Shown piece after piece: positions 24,257-33,829 of a DNA stretch of 51,928 nucleotides. Both the position numbers and the translations under genes were made by a program. The DNA is taken from contig JAAYAY010000054.1 in NCBI GenBank assembly GCA_012719125.1, forward strand, positions 1-51,928. The letters run 5' to 3'. The notes beneath the pieces are model-generated. The model saw nothing but the letters and a program-made list of their open reading frames with translations, did no database searches and was not told the origin of the DNA. Origin of the DNA: Planctomycetaceae bacterium. GTDB taxonomy: Bacteria > Planctomycetota > Planctomycetia > Pirellulales > Thermoguttaceae. Position 1 is the first letter of the stretch. Every line of letters begins with the position of its first letter.

Positions 24257-24886
24257 ATGACGATACGATTTGCCTGTGACAACTGCGGAAAGACCTTCGC
24301 GGCCAAAGAGTCGCTGGCCGGACGTCGCGTGACGTGTTCCGGATGCGGCAACGCGTTGGCGGTTCCGACGCCCGGCCCCAAACCGGCTCCCAAGCCTGTT
24401 GCGAGGACTGCAGCAATCCCGGACGACGAAGAGCCCGAGCCGATGCAGTTCTCGGTCAAGCGGACCGAGGATGAGGGGCTCGATATGACTCCGATGGTGG
24501 ATGTGACGTTCCTGTTGCTGATCTTCTTCATGGTGACGGCCGCCTTTTCTCTGCAAATGTCGCTCGAAGTGCCGCCCCCGAAAACGGACGAAGCCGCGAC
24601 GAGTGCCCCGCCGGAGCCCCCCAATCCAAACGACACGGTGATCATCCAGATCTCGAAGGACAACACGGTCTGGGTGAACGACCGCGAAGCGCCGAGTGAG
24701 CAGGACCTGTTGATCAAGCTCCGCGAGGCCTTGGAAGGCGATTCGGGCGGCGACGGCCCGCGAAGCCTGCTGGTCATGGCGGATCGGGAGTGCCGCCACG
24801 ACGTGGTGGTGCGGGCCCTCGATGCGGGCAACGCCGAGGGCCTGGAAGACATCCGACTTGCCTATGTGGATGAAGACAACATGTAG
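24257..24886 (+). CDS. ExbD/TolR family protein 2 with cytoplasmic zinc ribbon
   Basis: 209 residues. A cytoplasmic zinc ribbon comes first: C7-x2-C10 ... C27-x2-C30 (FACDNCGKTF, VTCSGCG), then a Pro/Ala/Lys linker. The ExbD transmembrane helix follows with D82 in LDMTPMVDVTFLLLIFFMV, then the periplasmic domain. The ribbon resembles the MJ0042 type found at the N-terminus of many planctomycete and proteobacterial proteins. Two unlike ExbD proteins next to one ExbB suggest a mixed ExbD dimer in one stator. Confidence 0.92.
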   Translation: MTIRFACDNCGKTFAAKESLAGRRVTCSGCGNALAVPTPGPKPAPKPVARTAAIPDDEEPEPMQFSVKRTEDEGLDMTPMVDVTFLLLIFFMVTAAFSLQMSLEVPPPKTDEAATSAPPEPPNPNDTVIIQISKDNTVWVNDREAPSEQDLLIKLREALEGDSGGDGPRSLLVMADRECRHDVVVRALDAGNAEGLEDIRLAYVDEDNM

Positions 24887-24976
24887 CCGGACTATAGGCG
24901 ACTCCGCCGCGGATTGCGACCTGTCCATCATACTCCTCATGGCTCCGCGACGCCGGGCCAAAAACGGGAAACTCGA

Positions 24977-27900
24977 ATGATCTCTGCGGAAGAATTTCTC
25001 GACATCCTGGAAAAGAAGGACCTTTTGGATCCCGAACTGGTCGCCGACCTGCGGCGGCGAGTGGGGCAGTCGATGGCCCCGGTTTCGGCGGCCCTGTTGG
25101 CCAAGCGCCTGGTCGACAAGGGGCACCTGTCGCGAAAGCTGGCTCAACGGCTTCTGGATCGTGCCGAGTCGGAAGAACCGGAAGACGCCGATGTGCCCGT
25201 CAAACGCCCCCCCGATCCCAAGGTGAAGAACGGTAATCTCGGACTGGCGCCACTTGAGGAAGAGCAGGAGGAGGAGGTCGAGGAGCTGGCCGAGTTGGAG
25301 ATGACGGAAGAGGAGGACTGGGGGCTTCAGGAACTGGATGACGACAAACCGCCCGTACGGATCTCACCGTCGACTCCCATGCAGCCTGCCGCACCAGTTC
25401 CCACGGCGACGCCCGTTCCACCGGCTGCGTCGGTTCCGCCAGCGGCGATCCCCGTTCCTCCTGCCGCTCCGCTGGTTGACGGTCTGGAGGAGATCGAAGA
25501 AATCGGCAGCTCGCTGGATGGTCTGAGTGCTGCCGCGATGGGTGGTGAACCACTGGAGGAACCTTTGGCCGGCGGACGAGCCGGACGTCGGTCGAGGGGC
25601 CGGAGGATAGGCAAGGGAGGAAAAGGAACCAACTGGGACTCGGCCCTCCTGCTCATCGGCGGTGGAAGCCTGCTTCTGCTGATTATCGTCGGCGTGATCT
25701 TGTTCTTCGTGCTTTCCGGGCGCGGGGCCGACGAAATGCTGGCCCAGGCCCACGAGTACTACTCGCAGGGGTCGTACACGAAAGCCGAAGACTCGTACTG
25801 CCAGTTCCTGGAGAAGTTTCCCAAGCATCCGGGAGCGGCCTCCGCGCGGGTCAAGCTGAGCCTGACCAAGATGCGTCAGGCCATGGGAAGCGACTGGCCG
25901 AAAGCACTCGAGGTGGCCACCACCGAGATTCCGTTGATCTCGGGCGAGGAGACGTTTGCTGCCGATGCCCGGCCCGAGTTGGCGTCGATGCTGCCCGACA
26001 TCGCGGACGGCCTGGCGAGCAAAGCGCATAACGCTTTGGACAGCAAGATTGCGGACCTTGCCGAGGAGAGCCTGGCCTTGGTCGAGAAGTACGTCCCAAG
26101 CTCCTCGCGGCCGCAAGATCGGCTTCAAGACATCGAGACGCTGATTGCACTGACTCGCCTCGAAATCGCCAGGGGAGAGCGGCTCGAGTCCACCATCGAC
26201 GCCATGGTCAAGGCGGCCGAAGAAGGCCGGACGAAAGAGGCGTACGATTTGCGTCGTGCCTTGCTCAAGGAATATCCGATTCTCCTCGACGATGCGTCCC
26301 TCAGCGAGGCGGTGCGGATCGTCTCCAAAGCCGAGCAGGCAGCCGTCAAGACGGTGGAGAAACGAGTGGATGCCGTGACGGACGAACCGGAGTCGAAGGC
26401 GATTGCCACGATCGGACTGGCCCAACGGGTCGCCAAATCACCGGTATCCGGAGTGGCCGAGCAACGCGTGTTTGCCGTGGCGGGCGGAGCGGTCTACGGA
26501 TTGGAAGCGAGTGAAGGCAAGGTCTTGTGGCGGCGCGATGTGGGATTTGAGAAGAACATCCGCGGTCCGCAGTTTCCACCCACGCCGATTTCGGAGCAGC
26601 CCGGCGCCGATCCGCTCCTGGTGAGTCGCGCCCGCCGGGAGGTTCTCCGCGTCGAGGCGTCGACGGGCAAGATCCGTTGGCGATTTCCGGTGGGCGACGA
26701 ATTCGACGCTCATCCCGTACTTTTCGGCAATCGAGTGCTGGTCGCCACCCTTTCCGGCCGGTTGGTATCGCTCGACCTGGAGTCGGGGAATTCGGCGGAG
26801 TATATCCAGTTGCCGCAACCTCTGCGGGTCGGGCCGTCTGCCGACGAGAGCAAAAATACGATCTACCAGGTCGGCGAGCATTCGAGCCTGTTCGTGCTTT
26901 CGGGAACGGACGGCACCTGCAGCCATGTAATCTATTTGGGACACGAACCGGGGTCGATCATCGTTCCACCGGTTCGGGTCAGCCGGTATCTGCTGGTTTG
27001 CGAAAACGACGGCGTCCGTGACTCGGTCGTCAAAGTTCTGGATCTCACTCCCCCAGCAGCGGAAAACGGCGAAGCGCCGCCGATTCAGGTGGTTCAGCAA
27101 GTGCGTCTCAAGGGGCACGTGTACACAACGCCGATTGTCAGCAGCCCGCAAGTCCTGGTGGTGACGGATGCGGGTTATATCAGCGTGTTCCGATTGACGG
27201 GTAACGAAGGTGCGGAACCGCTGTCGCTGTCGGCGGAAGGCAAGACGGCGGGTGAGGAAGGCAGCGATCTGGTGCGTTTCGCGTCGATCGTCAGCGGTCG
27301 ACTCTGGATTGCCGACAGCCAGTTGACCCAGTATGCCGTGCGTTCGTCGGAGAGCCGTCTCAGGTCGAACTGGATCGCCAACGAAGGGAGCGTATCGTTG
27401 CAGCCGCCGATTGTTGCAGGCAGCGCCGTGATCCACGTTCGTCAGCGGCGGGGCATGCCCGGCGTGATCGTTTCGGCCTTGAACACCCAAGACAAGGCGG
27501 TGCTCTGGGAAACGACGTTGGCGTCTCCCGCGGCCGGCGTTCCGATCGTCGACGTACCTACGAGAACGGTTGTCACAACCACGGCGGTGGGCGGGGTGTT
27601 TCAGGTGCAACCTCCGGCCGACGGCCAGGTTGCCGTGCGCGACGATCCGACGGGGACGGTGCCCAGCGCCGAACTGACGTCGCCGATCGCGCAGGTGGTC
27701 CGCCTGGCCAACGGGACGATCGCCATGATTCCGGGGGGCGAACCGGTCGACCTTCCAGTGTTCGAGCCGGGCAAAACGCCCGATGCAGCCAAGCTCCGCA
27801 GCGTGGCGCTCACCGACCCGCTTTCCGGCCAGGCCGTTGCTTTTGCGGACGGTTTGTTGCTGCCCTGCCGTGGAGGCCAGGTCGTTCTGCTGGATCCGCG

Positions 27901-28537
27901 CACCGGCCGCGAACTCGCAGCGCCGTTTCAACCGGTCCTGGAGGCCGGTCGCAAATATCGTTGGTCCCGCCCGGCGATCCTCGGAAACGATCAGTTCGTG
28001 ATCGCCGACGACAGCGGCGGCCTCCATCGGGTCGTCCTGAAGGCCGAGCCTGTGAAACAGCTTGCCGCAGCGGTGAGCGTCCGGCTCGACGAACCGGTCA
28101 CCTTGCCGGTCGCCGTGCTGGGCGAGCGAATCTACGCGGTCGACCGGTCCGATTCCCTCGTTCACGTCGACCTGCCGGGCCTGACGGACAAGACGCGCCA
28201 ATCGCTCGGCGCCAAGTGCGTCATCGGACCGGTCATGCTCGGCGACTACGTCGTTCTCGTCACCAACGACAGTCTCATCCATGTGATCGACTCTGAGGGA
28301 AAGGTGCGCAGCCACAGCCTGACTCACGGACTCCCCGCCGGCGAGCCCGTGGTCGACGGCGCCCATTGGCTCCTGGCCTCCTCCGAGGGAACGGTGTGGC
28401 GAATCGACCCCGCCAGCGGCGAGGAGCTTGCCAGTCTCGATACGGGTCTGGCGTTGGGATCGGGCCTTGCCGATTATGGACGCCGGCTGTTGGCGGCGGG
28501 GCACGACGGTACGCTCTACGTGATCGAGAAACCCTGA
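24977..28537 (+). CDS. giant single-pass TPR / PQQ-like beta-propeller protein
   Basis: 1186 residues from ATG 24977 (GGGAA 8 nt upstream). Residues 1-65 form a small helical domain (EEFLDILEKKDLLDPELVADLRRRVG ... LVDKGHLSRKLAQRLLDRAE). Then come an acidic and Pro-rich cytoplasmic linker, one transmembrane helix (222-247), TPR-like helices (about 255-480, AHEYYSQGSYTKAEDSYCQFLEKFPKH), and a C-terminal beta-propeller with PQQ-like blades (VFAVAGGAVYGLEASEGKVLWRRDVG, LVSLDLESGN, GTLYVIEKP). Propeller on the periplasmic side, as in BamB-like scaffolds. Likely a large partner or substrate receptor for the stator. Confidence 0.85.
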   Translation: MISAEEFLDILEKKDLLDPELVADLRRRVGQSMAPVSAALLAKRLVDKGHLSRKLAQRLLDRAESEEPEDADVPVKRPPDPKVKNGNLGLAPLEEEQEEEVEELAELEMTEEEDWGLQELDDDKPPVRISPSTPMQPAAPVPTATPVPPAASVPPAAIPVPPAAPLVDGLEEIEEIGSSLDGLSAAAMGGEPLEEPLAGGRAGRRSRGRRIGKGGKGTNWDSALLLIGGGSLLLLIIVGVILFFVLSGRGADEMLAQAHEYYSQGSYTKAEDSYCQFLEKFPKHPGAASARVKLSLTKMRQAMGSDWPKALEVATTEIPLISGEETFAADARPELASMLPDIADGLASKAHNALDSKIADLAEESLALVEKYVPSSSRPQDRLQDIETLIALTRLEIARGERLESTIDAMVKAAEEGRTKEAYDLRRALLKEYPILLDDASLSEAVRIVSKAEQAAVKTVEKRVDAVTDEPESKAIATIGLAQRVAKSPVSGVAEQRVFAVAGGAVYGLEASEGKVLWRRDVGFEKNIRGPQFPPTPISEQPGADPLLVSRARREVLRVEASTGKIRWRFPVGDEFDAHPVLFGNRVLVATLSGRLVSLDLESGNSAEYIQLPQPLRVGPSADESKNTIYQVGEHSSLFVLSGTDGTCSHVIYLGHEPGSIIVPPVRVSRYLLVCENDGVRDSVVKVLDLTPPAAENGEAPPIQVVQQVRLKGHVYTTPIVSSPQVLVVTDAGYISVFRLTGNEGAEPLSLSAEGKTAGEEGSDLVRFASIVSGRLWIADSQLTQYAVRSSESRLRSNWIANEGSVSLQPPIVAGSAVIHVRQRRGMPGVIVSALNTQDKAVLWETTLASPAAGVPIVDVPTRTVVTTTAVGGVFQVQPPADGQVAVRDDPTGTVPSAELTSPIAQVVRLANGTIAMIPGGEPVDLPVFEPGKTPDAAKLRSVALTDPLSGQAVAFADGLLLPCRGGQVVLLDPRTGRELAAPFQPVLEAGRKYRWSRPAILGNDQFVIADDSGGLHRVVLKAEPVKQLAAAVSVRLDEPVTLPVAVLGERIYAVDRSDSLVHVDLPGLTDKTRQSLGAKCVIGPVMLGDYVVLVTNDSLIHVIDSEGKVRSHSLTHGLPAGEPVVDGAHWLLASSEGTVWRIDPASGEELASLDTGLALGSGLADYGRRLLAAGHDGTLYVIEKP

Positions 28538-28554
28538 TTGCCGGCACGAAGACC

Positions 28555-30951
28555 ATGGCGTTAAGCGATCGACAAGACAAGGACCGACCTGCGTGCCTTC
28601 CGCCGCGACTCGTTGCCGGGTTGGTGCGGCTGGTTGGCGGGATGCTCGTCGTGCTCGGAACTGCCTCGATAGCTTGGGCACAGACGCCGCTCTACGAACG
28701 GCGCCCCTTCGACCGGATCACCTTGGACGACGCCAATAAGAACTTGGTGCTCGACGTTCTGCCGCTCAACAAGCAGTTTCCCGACCGCAAATTGCCCGAG
28801 AAGTTGCCGACAACCGGGAAGATGGTCGTGGAACCGATCAACGAACCGGGTACCGAGTACGAGTGTTTCTGGCGCAGCGTCGCCAAGATCGAACTCTTCG
28901 AGCAACTGATCCTCAACGAAGTGAAGGATCTGGTCCGGCAGAAGCGTTTTGACGACGCCTATCAGTACTTCGCCCAGTTGGAGAACGAGAAGCCCGATCT
29001 TCCCGGCCTGCAGGAGGCGATCGACGAGTATCTTTATGAGGAAGCCAAGGCGTTCCACGTGGCGGGACAGTACGACGGGGCCCTCGCACGGCTGCGGGAG
29101 ATCTCGGAGCGCAATCCCCAATGGCCGGGCCTGGACCGAGCCCTGGGAGCGGCCACCGAGATGCTGGTCGACAAGGAAATCAAGGCCAAGCAGTATTGGG
29201 TGGCGCGAAGCTATCTCGACAACCTGGCGAAGCAGTATCCCGAGCATGCGGTGGTGACCAAGTGGCGAGGGCACCTGCAGCAGTTGGCAGAGCAAGCACT
29301 TCAGGACGCACGGACGGACATCGAGAACCGGCGTCTTCGCGAGGCTCATGCGGCGATTCGTGAGGTGGCCGCGATTTGGCCCGGATTGCCCGGCGCGGAG
29401 GAACTCCGCAAGAAGATTGCCTCCCTGTATCCGCGATTCGTGGTCGGCGTCGAGTCGCCCGCCACGGTCTGCCGCCCCGGCAGCTTGCACGACTGGGCCT
29501 CGCGGAGGTCGGGTCGGCTGGTGGAACGGATGTTGCTGGAACTGGCGGGTCCCGGAATGGAAGGCGGCAAGTACGTTTGCCCGGTGGGCCAGATGAAGGT
29601 GGAAGACCTTGGCCGCCAACTGAAATTCGACCTGCGTTCGGACATTGCCGTTGGGGGAGGAGACGACCTGTTGACGGGTTATGATCTGTCCAGGCAGTTG
29701 CTGGCCATGGCCGACCCTAATAGCCCGCAGTATTTCCAACTCTGGTGCGACCTGTTCGAATCGGTTTCCGTCCACAACGTATTCACCGTCGTGGCACGAC
29801 TGAAGCGGTCGTTTGTGCTCCCGCAGGCCTTGCTGCAGACGCCGATCGCTATACAAGCCGTGACGTTCGGCGGTGAGGAGGGGGAGGTGAAGGCGGAGGC
29901 GGGGGCGGAGGCGACGACGGGGCCCTATTTCATGGGAGAATCGAAAGACGGCGAGACGACGTACCTGACGAACAACTCTTACTTTGCGGGGGGGGCTTCC
30001 CGCCCCAAAGAGATTGTCGAGCGACGATTTGCGACAGGGGACGATATGATCCAGGCCCTGCGCCGCGGCGACGTGGATGTCGTGGATCGTATCAACTTGT
30101 GGGAACTGGAGAAGTTCCGGGCCTTGGGCGGCGTGCAGGTGAAACGGTACGCCGTTCCGCTGGTCCATTGCCTCATCCCCAATCCGAAGAGACCGCTCAG
30201 TTCGCGGCGGACATTTCGGCGCGCCCTCGTCTACGGGATCAATCGCGAAGCGATTCTCGGGATTCTGGTTCGCAGCGAGAAGATACCCGGGTGCCAGATC
30301 GTCAGCGGGCCGTTTTCGGCGGGGGTAACGACCGATGACCCGCTCGACTACGCCTACGACAACTCGATTGAACCTCGCACGTACGAGCCCCAACTGGCCG
30401 TGGTATTGGCTCAGGCGGCCTTCAACGAGTTGGTGCAGGCGGCGAAGAAGAAAGGCGAGAAGGTTGAGGCGATTCCCGAAACGGTCTTGGCCTATCCGGC
30501 TACGGCGACGGCAAAGATGGCGGTAGGACAGATTCAGCAACATCTGAAGGTCGTCGGAATCAACGTTCGCTTGAAGGAACTCGGCCCCGCAGTCCCGGAC
30601 CGCATTCCGGAGGACGTGGATCTGCTCTACGCGGAACTGGCCATGTGGGAACCGATCGTCGATGCCGAGCGTCTTCTGGGCGAAGACGGAATCATGGGGG
30701 AGGCGAGCCCCTATATGCGTCAGGCGTTGATGCGATTGCGTCAGTCGGTGGACTGGCCGACGGTAGGTCAGCAGTTGCGCGACATCCATCAGCTTGCCCA
30801 TTCCGAAGTCACCATCATTCCCCTCTGGCAATTGAGCGACTACTTCGCCCACGTCACGGGCCTGGAAGGGCTCGGCGATGCGCCGGTGACCCTTTATCAA
30901 CATGTTGAGGAGTGGCAAGCGAGTTCGCAGATTGCGTCGAAGAAACAATGA
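28555..30951 (+). CDS. exported TPR plus family-5 (DppA/OppA-like) solute-binding protein
   Basis: 798 residues from ATG 28555. Signal peptide (LVRLVGGMLVVLGTASIAWAQ). A helical TPR region (about 60-290) comes before the solute-binding domain, which shows ALRRGDVDVVDRINLWEL, RTFRRALVYGINREAILGILV, AQAAFNELVQAAKK and VGQIQQHLKVVGINVRLKEL. Family-5 proteins bind peptides, nickel or sugars for ABC permeases, but no permease or ATPase gene is near. The TPR fusion suggests a protein-bound role in the envelope. Its stop overlaps the next start as ATGA. Confidence 0.85.
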   Translation: MALSDRQDKDRPACLPPRLVAGLVRLVGGMLVVLGTASIAWAQTPLYERRPFDRITLDDANKNLVLDVLPLNKQFPDRKLPEKLPTTGKMVVEPINEPGTEYECFWRSVAKIELFEQLILNEVKDLVRQKRFDDAYQYFAQLENEKPDLPGLQEAIDEYLYEEAKAFHVAGQYDGALARLREISERNPQWPGLDRALGAATEMLVDKEIKAKQYWVARSYLDNLAKQYPEHAVVTKWRGHLQQLAEQALQDARTDIENRRLREAHAAIREVAAIWPGLPGAEELRKKIASLYPRFVVGVESPATVCRPGSLHDWASRRSGRLVERMLLELAGPGMEGGKYVCPVGQMKVEDLGRQLKFDLRSDIAVGGGDDLLTGYDLSRQLLAMADPNSPQYFQLWCDLFESVSVHNVFTVVARLKRSFVLPQALLQTPIAIQAVTFGGEEGEVKAEAGAEATTGPYFMGESKDGETTYLTNNSYFAGGASRPKEIVERRFATGDDMIQALRRGDVDVVDRINLWELEKFRALGGVQVKRYAVPLVHCLIPNPKRPLSSRRTFRRALVYGINREAILGILVRSEKIPGCQIVSGPFSAGVTTDDPLDYAYDNSIEPRTYEPQLAVVLAQAAFNELVQAAKKKGEKVEAIPETVLAYPATATAKMAVGQIQQHLKVVGINVRLKELGPAVPDRIPEDVDLLYAELAMWEPIVDAERLLGEDGIMGEASPYMRQALMRLRQSVDWPTVGQQLRDIHQLAHSEVTIIPLWQLSDYFAHVTGLEGLGDAPVTLYQHVEEWQASSQIASKKQ

Positions 30952-32390
30952 ACTATTCGCACCCGGATATCCGCCGAACCGCCGTTGCCCTCATCGCCAT
31001 GCTGGCCCTGGTTGTCGGCGCGACGGGGCGGCCTCGCCCGGCGTGCGGCCAGGCCGTCTGGGAACTGACGCCGTACCGGTTCCATGTCTATCTGGCGGCG
31101 CCCCCGGTCCCCGAGTTCCCGCCGGACGTCCTCGACGAATTGGGAAGCGACCTGGTCGATCGGGTGGACACCACCATCGGCGCCGCCTGGACCATGACGG
31201 CCTCCGCTCCCGAGCCTCTGTTGCACCGGGCCATGCTGTCGGGGCTGGACGCTCTGACGGTTGACGCAATCCCCGAACAAGCCCTCGCCAACGACAAGGT
31301 GACGCTCGTCGCGATCTTGCCGCAAGCAAACGGCTTTGACGTCGTCGCCAGGGAACTGGACGTGCAGACGCGAGTATTCTCCTCGCTGGTGAGAAAGACC
31401 GTGCCTCAGGGGGCGCTGTTGTCGGACACCCTGTTCTCCGCGGTCGTGGAGGCCTTCGCTCCCTTGGCCTCGATCAAGGGCGAGGAGGGCGACAAGGTCG
31501 AGATGCGACTTCGCGCCGGCCGGCTGCAGTCGCGAGATCCGTCGTTGCTCGCCGTGCTTTCCGGAGCGGTCTTCCAACCGATCATTCGCTATGACGACCG
31601 CGAGGGCAAGCCGAAGCAGATCCTTCCTCTGCCGTGGACCTACCTTGCCGTGGAGCAGGCCGATCATGCGCGGCTGACTTGCCATGTCTACTCGGGCCTC
31701 CACAGCCCGCTTGCAGGTCGGCGCCGCGGCCGGGTTCGGCAATTGGCTCTGGCCGTCAAGCCGCCGGCGAGGCCCACGCGTTTGACGCTCCAAGCTCGAT
31801 CGGGATCGCATCGCCCCCTGGGCGGCTACGACGTGTTTCTCCAGAAGCCCGGCGAAAAGGCGACGGAATTGTTGGGACGTACGGATCTGACAGGGTCGAT
31901 TCTCGTTCCGCCCACGCCGCATCTCCTGCACATTCTGTACGTCCGCAACGGCGGCCAACTCGTGGCCAGACTGCCGCTCGTACCCGGTGTTGAAGAGTCG
32001 GTGGTCGCGTCCGTGATCGACGACGACCAGCGACTGGCGGCCGAGAGCGTGGTCATGGCGGCGCAGGAAGAACTGCTCGATCTGTTCACTCGCCGCGCGG
32101 TTCTGACCGCCAGGATCTCGGCAGCAATCGAAGCCGGCAACGTCGATCGAGCCGACGAGTTGCTGGTCGAACTCTACGGATTGAAGACGCGTGACCAATT
32201 CACCCAGGAACTGGACCAGCGGCGGAAGAGACTCGTGTCGGACGATCCGCTGATCCGCCGCCGCATCGACCTGATGTTCGACGAGACTCGAAAACTCGTC
32301 GTCCAGTACCTGGACCCGAATGAAATCGACAAGGTGGGCAACCAGGTCCGCATCGCCAAGGAAGCGCCCGACTCGAAAAGCGGAGAATGA
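30948..32390 (+). CDS. exported protein of unknown function, last gene of the operon
   Basis: 480 residues from ATG 30948, overlapping the previous stop. Signal peptide (TAVALIAMLALVVGATGRPRPACGQ), then an alpha/beta region (about 30-200) and beta-rich segment around RLTLQARSGSHRPLGGYDVFLQKPGEKATELLGRTDLTGSILVPP, then a helical C-terminus (about 370-470) like TPR. No known family is recognised. The overlap with the solute-binding gene implies joint function. Convergent with the kinase gene, 8 bp apart. Confidence 0.75.
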   Translation: MNYSHPDIRRTAVALIAMLALVVGATGRPRPACGQAVWELTPYRFHVYLAAPPVPEFPPDVLDELGSDLVDRVDTTIGAAWTMTASAPEPLLHRAMLSGLDALTVDAIPEQALANDKVTLVAILPQANGFDVVARELDVQTRVFSSLVRKTVPQGALLSDTLFSAVVEAFAPLASIKGEEGDKVEMRLRAGRLQSRDPSLLAVLSGAVFQPIIRYDDREGKPKQILPLPWTYLAVEQADHARLTCHVYSGLHSPLAGRRRGRVRQLALAVKPPARPTRLTLQARSGSHRPLGGYDVFLQKPGEKATELLGRTDLTGSILVPPTPHLLHILYVRNGGQLVARLPLVPGVEESVVASVIDDDQRLAAESVVMAAQEELLDLFTRRAVLTARISAAIEAGNVDRADELLVELYGLKTRDQFTQELDQRRKRLVSDDPLIRRRIDLMFDETRKLVVQYLDPNEIDKVGNQVRIAKEAPDSKSGE

Positions 32391-32398
32391 TCGGGCTG

Positions 32399-33745
32399 CT
32401 AATTCATCGCGGAGAGCACGCTCCAGGCGACGGCAAGCAATCCCATGATCCCGAGGGGAATGGCCAAGAAGAGGATCAAGGGTCCCACCACGGCGACGGG
32501 ACGCTCGAGCACGTTCCGCATTTCCAGGGTCGAATCCGTGTCATCCCGGGCAGGGCCGAGGCGATCGGTCAACTGCGAGGGATCCGAGGTCTGTGCTCCG
32601 GGTTCAAGCCCCTCGGGATAACTGGCACGAGTATCGGCCATGCCGAAAGCGTCGCGGCCCTCGAAGCGTGGGTCTGTTGCGACCGGCGGAGCGGGGACGT
32701 GTTCGTCGAGCGGTAGCCAAGGCCGCAGCCTGGCAATGACTTGCTTAGCCGTCGGAATCCTCTCGGCAGGGTCTTTGGCCATCATTTCCCAGATGACCTC
32801 GCCAAACGATTCGTCCAAATCCTTGTTGAGGCGGCGCGGATCGATGGGATACTGCTCAAGGTGCCCTCGCACCTTCTCCTGGGTCGTGGGGCGGGGAAAC
32901 GGCACCTTGCCGGTGACGGCATAGTAGAGGGTGCAGCCGAGCGAATAGACGTCCCAGGCGGGCTTGGGATCGAACGGCGATTGGATGTGATCCGGCGACA
33001 GATAGTCGGCTGTGCCGGCGATCTTTCCAAAGCGAGGATCGGCTTCCAGATCTCCTTCCAGGGGCCCCGCCAGCCCCAGATCCGACAGCTTGGCGGTACC
33101 GTCGGCCGTAACCAGAACGTTGCCCGGTTTCACGTCGCGATGGACCAACCCCTGCTCGTGGGCGTGCTGCAACCCGGCCGCCACTTGCGAGATAATGCTG
33201 GCGGCCGAGGTCATGGTGAGTCGACCTTGAGCGCGGACGAGCTTCCGCAGATCCTTGCCGGGCACGTACTCGGTGACGAGAAAATGCACGCTGCCGTCCT
33301 GCCCCGCGTCATAGGCTCGAACCAGGTTCGGATGGTCCAGGCGAGCCAGAATCTTCATTTCCCGGCTGAAATTGGCCACGGCCTCCGGAGTCGATTTCTC
33401 GCGAGGCAGCACCTTGATGGCGACCTGCCGATCGAGAACCGGATGCTCGCCCTTGAACACCTGCCCCATGCCGCCGCGCCCGATCGAATCGACGATCCGG
33501 TAAACGCCCAGGGTGAACTTGGTCCGGCCCTGCTGCAACTGAATGACCTGCCAGGCGTTGAGATAGCCGAGGTCGACGAGAACGGCGGCCAGCCGCTTCT
33601 GGTACGTCTCTTCGTCCAGCTCGTCGATCCTGGTCTCGCGTTCGACCTGGCCGCGCGCGACGTCGATCTGGTCATGATTGACCAAGCCGCTGGCCAGGGC
33701 GCAGAGAACAAACGGCGAATTGCGAAAGGTGTCCGACGGATCCAC
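32399..33745 (-). CDS. membrane-anchored Ser/Thr protein kinase (planctomycete type)
   Basis: 448 residues from GTG 33745, chosen because the N-terminal helical domain (FRNSPFVLCALASGLVNHDQIDVARGQVE) starts there; no clear ribosome site. Kinase: P-loop SIGRGGMGQVF (about 88-98), Lys111, catalytic HRDVKPGN (about 202-209), metal-binding DLG (222-224) in place of DFG, GTADYLSPDH. C-terminal transmembrane helix (PLILFLAIPLGIMGLLAVAWSVL). It phosphorylates Ser/Thr of unknown proteins. An upstream in-frame extension comes from the dispersed repeat and is not coding. Confidence 0.9.
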   Translation of the reverse strand: MDPSDTFRNSPFVLCALASGLVNHDQIDVARGQVERETRIDELDEETYQKRLAAVLVDLGYLNAWQVIQLQQGRTKFTLGVYRIVDSIGRGGMGQVFKGEHPVLDRQVAIKVLPREKSTPEAVANFSREMKILARLDHPNLVRAYDAGQDGSVHFLVTEYVPGKDLRKLVRAQGRLTMTSAASIISQVAAGLQHAHEQGLVHRDVKPGNVLVTADGTAKLSDLGLAGPLEGDLEADPRFGKIAGTADYLSPDHIQSPFDPKPAWDVYSLGCTLYYAVTGKVPFPRPTTQEKVRGHLEQYPIDPRRLNKDLDESFGEVIWEMMAKDPAERIPTAKQVIARLRPWLPLDEHVPAPPVATDPRFEGRDAFGMADTRASYPEGLEPGAQTSDPSQLTDRLGPARDDTDSTLEMRNVLERPVAVVGPLILFLAIPLGIMGLLAVAWSVLSAMN

Positions 33746-33752
33746 GATACAA

Positions 33753-33829
33753 CCCAAAGCGGGGCAAGCCCGCAACCCAATCTTCACAAATATGCGCGCA
33801 CCATGCGCACAAGTCCAGCACAAAGACAC
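33753..33829 (-). repeat. dispersed ~76-bp repeat, copy B
   Basis: Inverted copy of 9999-10074, about 90 percent alike by eye. It lies directly before the kinase start and reads toward it, the opposite relation to copy A at tpiA. Confidence 0.85.

Noticed and set aside
22081-24886. Tol-Pal or TonB system
   Set aside because: No TolA, TolB, Pal, TonB or receptor-like gene is present and there are two ExbD genes, so a standard Tol-Pal or TonB assignment does not fit.
28561-30948. 795-codon minus-strand ORF
   Set aside because: Exactly antisense to the TPR/solute-binding gene, with no recognisable domain or ribosome site. Same for the long minus-strand ORFs at 26438-28681, 30897-32198 and 47831-49711.
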